The translations under genes and the position numbers were made by a program. From Saposhnikovia divaricata (taxonomy: Eukaryota > Streptophyta > Magnoliopsida > Apiales > Apiaceae), in NCBI GenBank assembly GCA_036435485.1, contig CM071600.1:51891546-51955545 (forward strand): a stretch of 64,000 nt of DNA, read 5' to 3'. Shown in pieces: positions 60,746 to 64,000 of this stretch. Every line of letters begins with the position of its first letter. The first letter of the stretch is position 1. The notes beneath the pieces were generated by a model that was not told the origin of the DNA, searched no databases, and worked only from the letters and a program-made list of their open reading frames with translations.

Positions 60746-62922
60746 CTAGCCATTGTCATTTGTTTCCCTTTCCATAGCCTTGGCTTGCAAATCATCATAT
60801 GCTTGCTGTCTTCTTTCTTTCTCCTTCCTTGTATTCTCATCCATAGCTTTTATTATTTCTGCCATAGCATCCAATTCTTCAAGCAAAATTGAGTATTTGA
60901 AATCTTCAAGTACTGATTTCAGAATGTTTGCAGGATAGTGGTTGAGTAGGTTCATTCTGATGTGGACCTGATCCCCATTTCTCCTCCTATACTTCACCAC
61001 ATAGGGGTTAAACTGAACTCTACACAATCCCTTTGCCCTTAGCTTTTCTGCTTCAATCTCCAGTCTCTCAATCTCTTTCTCCCTTGTTAGCCATTTCTCA
61101 AGACACTCTTTTCTGATTCTCTCCTCATGATCTCTCTTCATCTTCACAAAATCAATTAGCTCCAGCTTCCATACTCTTTCCACTTTATCTTCTGAGCTCA
61201 ACAATGCAATGATTCGTTCTATGTCATGTAGCTTGGCCCAGTGTTGACATCCTCCTTGTTTGAATTTCTCCTCCCTTCCATCAGTATATTTGATCTCAAG
61301 GCAGTTATCAACAATGGCAACATGGTAGATTCTTTGAGCTTGTAAGAATTGCAGTTGGTCTTCATCAAAATCTTCATCTAGTGGTTGGAGTTTTAAGCCT
61401 GGATAGATTGTCAGAGTCCTTGATTTGGATAGCTTTGGTTTCCTTGCAGCTTGTTTGAATTTGATCCTTTTAACATGGTTGCCTGGCAGTAGCATGTGAC
61501 CTTTGTTTGTGGACCATTGTAGTATTCCATTAGCAGTTTGCTTTTTGAAATATACAGATGGTTTCTTGACTTGAATCTTCTTCTCTTCTTGAGGTGGCAA
61601 GACAGTTGCAGAAGCCATAGATGTAGATTTTGGTAGGTCACTACTAACAGTATTCACCCTAGACTTAGAGTCTTGTGATGTGGTGAGGTTACTGTCAGCA
61701 ATGCCTAAGGCTTGCTGTCTTCCACTCTTCCTCTCAGAGACTTTACCTTGGTCATCATCATTCTTCTTCTCCTTACCATCCTTCTTCTTCTTTTTATCTT
61801 CATCACCCTTATCACTCCTGTGATGCCTTCTCCTTCCATCACTTTTGTCTCCATCTTTGTCTTGATCACCATCCTTGCTAGGGTTGAACTTAGCAGATTC
61901 AGGTACAATTCCAGTTGCAATGTATGACCTGAGATAAGATATAGCTTCCAATTCTTCTGCTGTTCTTAAACCCTTCTTCTTGTTCAGCTGCTCAATGATG
62001 GCAATAATGAGAGATTTGTTCTGAGGAATTAGATGCTTAGGGATGACCAGTTGCTTGATATCATCAATTCTTGTTGCAGCCTGATAGATGATGGTTCTAG
62101 GATTTGTGAATACTTCAGGTAGCCTTGCTGGTTGACCATCCCTTAACTCTTCAAAGAGACTCTTGCAGTTTTCATCCTTCTTTTCAATCATTCCAAGGAA
62201 CACATCCACTTCTGAGTGCTTTAGACCCTGTAGAGTGTTGATGGTTAAGTGCCATATCTTATTCTTTCATACCATCATTATCTCTTTGAGCCATAGGCCG
62301 TCAACTCTCCTTGGTACTACAGTGAGAAAGTCAATCTGATTGTTCAAACTCCCATGATATGATAAAGCATCACCAGCCTGTTCTCTTGAGACTTTCAGAA
62401 ACTCCAAGAATGTATCATCATAATAGACATTTGAGTTTGCAATTTCTTGTAGCTTGGCCTCAGTGACCACCTTCACTTCTACTTGCTTGGCACTCTTAGA
62501 TATGGAGATTTGAGGTCTGTCAGATAGCATACTCCCTGCAACCACTGTGGTTGTAATAGATTGCTTTTGACCACTGGAAGTAGTGATGTGCACAGTTGGT
62601 AGAGTGACAACTGGCAGAGAAATAGGAGGCTCATCAACTTTGTCTTTTCCTTTGCCAGGCACATGAGTTAGAGATTTTGAAGTTCTTTGATGACCACCTT
62701 CAATGATTTTGATGCCCTTTACTGGTGGTTTCTACCCCTTTGTATTTGAGTTCCTTGATGTCCTCTTCTCCCCCTTAGGCTTGTTGTCAGGCATAGAGGC
62801 TGTAGGAGTGACCTTTGGGGTTGAAGATTCGTCAGGTAGAGTGGGTTCAAAGATGACACTGGAGGAGGAAGAAGAAGGGGGGTAGTGATAGAGGGAGAGG
62901 AGGGGGTTCCGCATATAAACAC
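60746..62922 (-). pseudogene. Extra ORF upstream of a copia-like 3' LTR, two internal stops
   Basis: One frame spans 62922 to 60746 and is closed by TAG at 62729-62731 and TGA at 62264-62266; otherwise it is open for about 720 codons. It begins MRNPLLSLYHYPPSSSSSSV. The middle is very rich in Lys/Asp (for example DGDQDKDGDKSDGRRRHHRS), and the last 150 residues look coiled-coil (EKEIERLEIEAEKLRAKGL). I recognise no enzyme domain. Position between pol and the 3' LTR and its size recall the additional or envelope-like ORFs of Sireviruses and related plant elements; that assignment is inference. It ends about 160 bases from the LTR. The pol genes are missing because the LINE starts at its 5' side. 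Confidence 0.6.
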
Positions 62923-63984
62923 TTATGTATTGATAGGGAAATTCCTTACGGATAAGAATATAAATTTTCAGGCCATGCAGAACGTGTTAGCATCATTATG
63001 GAGGCCAAAAGAAGGTATAGAAATACACGAGTTGGGGGGGGTCAAAGGTATTCTTTTACTTTCTTCCATGTCCTTGATTTACAGAAGGTTGTGGATGGTG
63101 GTCCGTGGACGTATATGCAGAATTTGTTAGTATTCAAAAAGCTGGAAATGAGGGAAGATCCACATCTGGTACAGTTGAATACAATGGATATATGGGTTCA
63201 GATCTATGATTTGCCAATAGGAATGAATTCAGAGAAGGTCTTGCAGAGTATCGGTAATTATATAGGAATATTTCGTAAGGGGGATTCAAATAATATTTCT
63301 GGTGCATTGAGACTATATGTATGTATAAGGGTAACAATGGATATTAACAAACCGTTGAAAATGTGAATGAAAATTAAAAGGGAGGGGGGTGCTTGGAGCT
63401 GGGTAAATTTTAAGTATGAGAGGCTGAGCACTTTTTGCTTCGTATGTGGAATATTGTTTCACTCTGAATGGGATTGTGCAGTTACATATGCAAATCCGGA
63501 TAAACTCATTGAAAAGGCTTATGGTACATGGTTAAGAGCACCTACGCAAAACATGAAGAACCAGAATATTGGTTCCCGTTGGCTGAGGAATGGTGCTGAT
63601 GGGGGACAGTCATAGACAACACGTGGTGGTACATCGAATGCTTCAGGTGACAGTCATGGTGGAACAATGGTTACAGCGCGTTTCATTGAGATAGATGGGA
63701 AGATAGGCGAAATTCCAGGGCCTGATGAGGGGATTCGTTATGTGACACGGGATTTGGGGAGTAAGGCAAGTGATAGGGTTACAGAAATCACGGATGAGAT
63801 GGTACAAGGCGGGAATGAGTTTGGAAGTGACACAGTTATCTTGGATTCAAAACGTAAACGTATAGATAACGTAACAGATTTGGAGGAAAATGGGCCTATG
63901 ATGCAGTTGGTAAATGATGCAAAAAATGGGCCAAAAAACGAGTTAAAGGCGGGACCTGTGGTGCAGGCCCGCCTAGACAAATGA
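62850..63984 (+). pseudogene. L1-type LINE ORF1 with DUF4283-like and zinc-knuckle domains, broken
   Basis: The frame starts near MTLEEEEEGG and, after a shift, reads TYVLIGKFLTDKNINFQAMQ and NVLASLWRPKEGI, the signature of plant L1 ORF1 (DUF4283). Another shift near 63040 leads to FHVLDLQKVVDGGPWTYMQN. A TGA at 63364-63366 follows NKPLK. The zinc knuckle FCFVCGILFHSEWDC (C-x2-C-x4-H-x4-C) lies at about 63440. A further TAG occurs at 63613-63615. The acidic C-terminus then runs to TGA at 63982-63984. ORF1 proteins bind LINE RNA. The 5' UTR is not visible. Confidence 0.8.
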
Positions 63985-64000
63985 GTATCTTGGCGTGGAA
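63981..64000 (+). CDS. Start of LINE ORF2 (endonuclease/RT), cut by window edge
   Basis: ATG at 63981-63983 overlaps the ORF1 stop as ATGA and begins MSILAW, matching the usual MKILAWNCRGLG start of the plant LINE endonuclease. Only six codons are visible. Confidence 0.7.

Overview
The window is nuclear DNA of a flowering plant, most likely a eudicot. It has spliced genes with GT-AG introns, long AT-rich spacers, LTR retrotransposons, hAT and PIF/Harbinger-type elements, Stowaway MITEs, Helitrons and a plant L1-type LINE. I cannot fix the family or species from sequence alone. No bacterial or organellar genes and no rRNA or convincing tRNA genes were seen.

The host genes are few. Two tandem paralogues of the organellar DNA primase family TWINKLE/TWINKY lie on the minus strand. 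One is N-terminal only (719-2831) and is cut by the left window edge. The other (12370-19240) can be assembled exon by exon into an open frame of about 322 codons with primase zinc-ribbon and Toprim motifs but no helicase domain. Between the paralogues sits a head-to-tail array of four Helitrons (4057-9634), and a 1.06 kb TRIM retroelement has landed in an intron of the second copy. The other host-gene sequence is relics: a PPR-like N-terminus (20.3-20.9 kb), a CDKB-type kinase tail (21.4-21.6 kb), one LBD/LOB exon with an internal TAG (31.5-31.8 kb), an SRO/RCD1-like PARP-fold fragment (42.6-42.8 kb), and a DExH RNA-helicase exon carried inside a hAT element (about 49.0 kb).

The rest is nested mobile DNA, left to right. 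22-25 kb: Helitron fragments holding a solo LTR, then a Tourist-like MITE. 26.3-29.5 kb: a complete hAT element with 8-bp target duplication and a broken transposase. 29.9-30.8 kb: an inverted-repeat element with telomere-like tracts. 33.4-41.9 kb: a minus-strand Ty3/gypsy chromovirus with a PIF-type element in its 3' LTR, a 533-bp duplication in integrase and an insertion in gag. 44.3-45.5 kb: a TIR element with a Stowaway inside. 45.8-49.4 kb: a second hAT element with gene capture. 50.5-53.8 kb: a large inverted repeat with Helitron sequence at its centre. 55.4-57.3 kb: minisatellites and a solo LTR. 57.6-59.3 kb: a Helitron with tandem repeats. 59.3-62.9 kb: the 3' end of a Ty1/copia-like element with an extra ORF. 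62.9-64.0 kb: the start of a LINE whose ORF1 and ORF2 overlap by ATGA.

The primase pair is the only locus that looks functional. The remaining genes do not form a pathway. They record repeated insertion, target-site duplication, gene capture and decay. All splice sites are read by eye and need transcript support.
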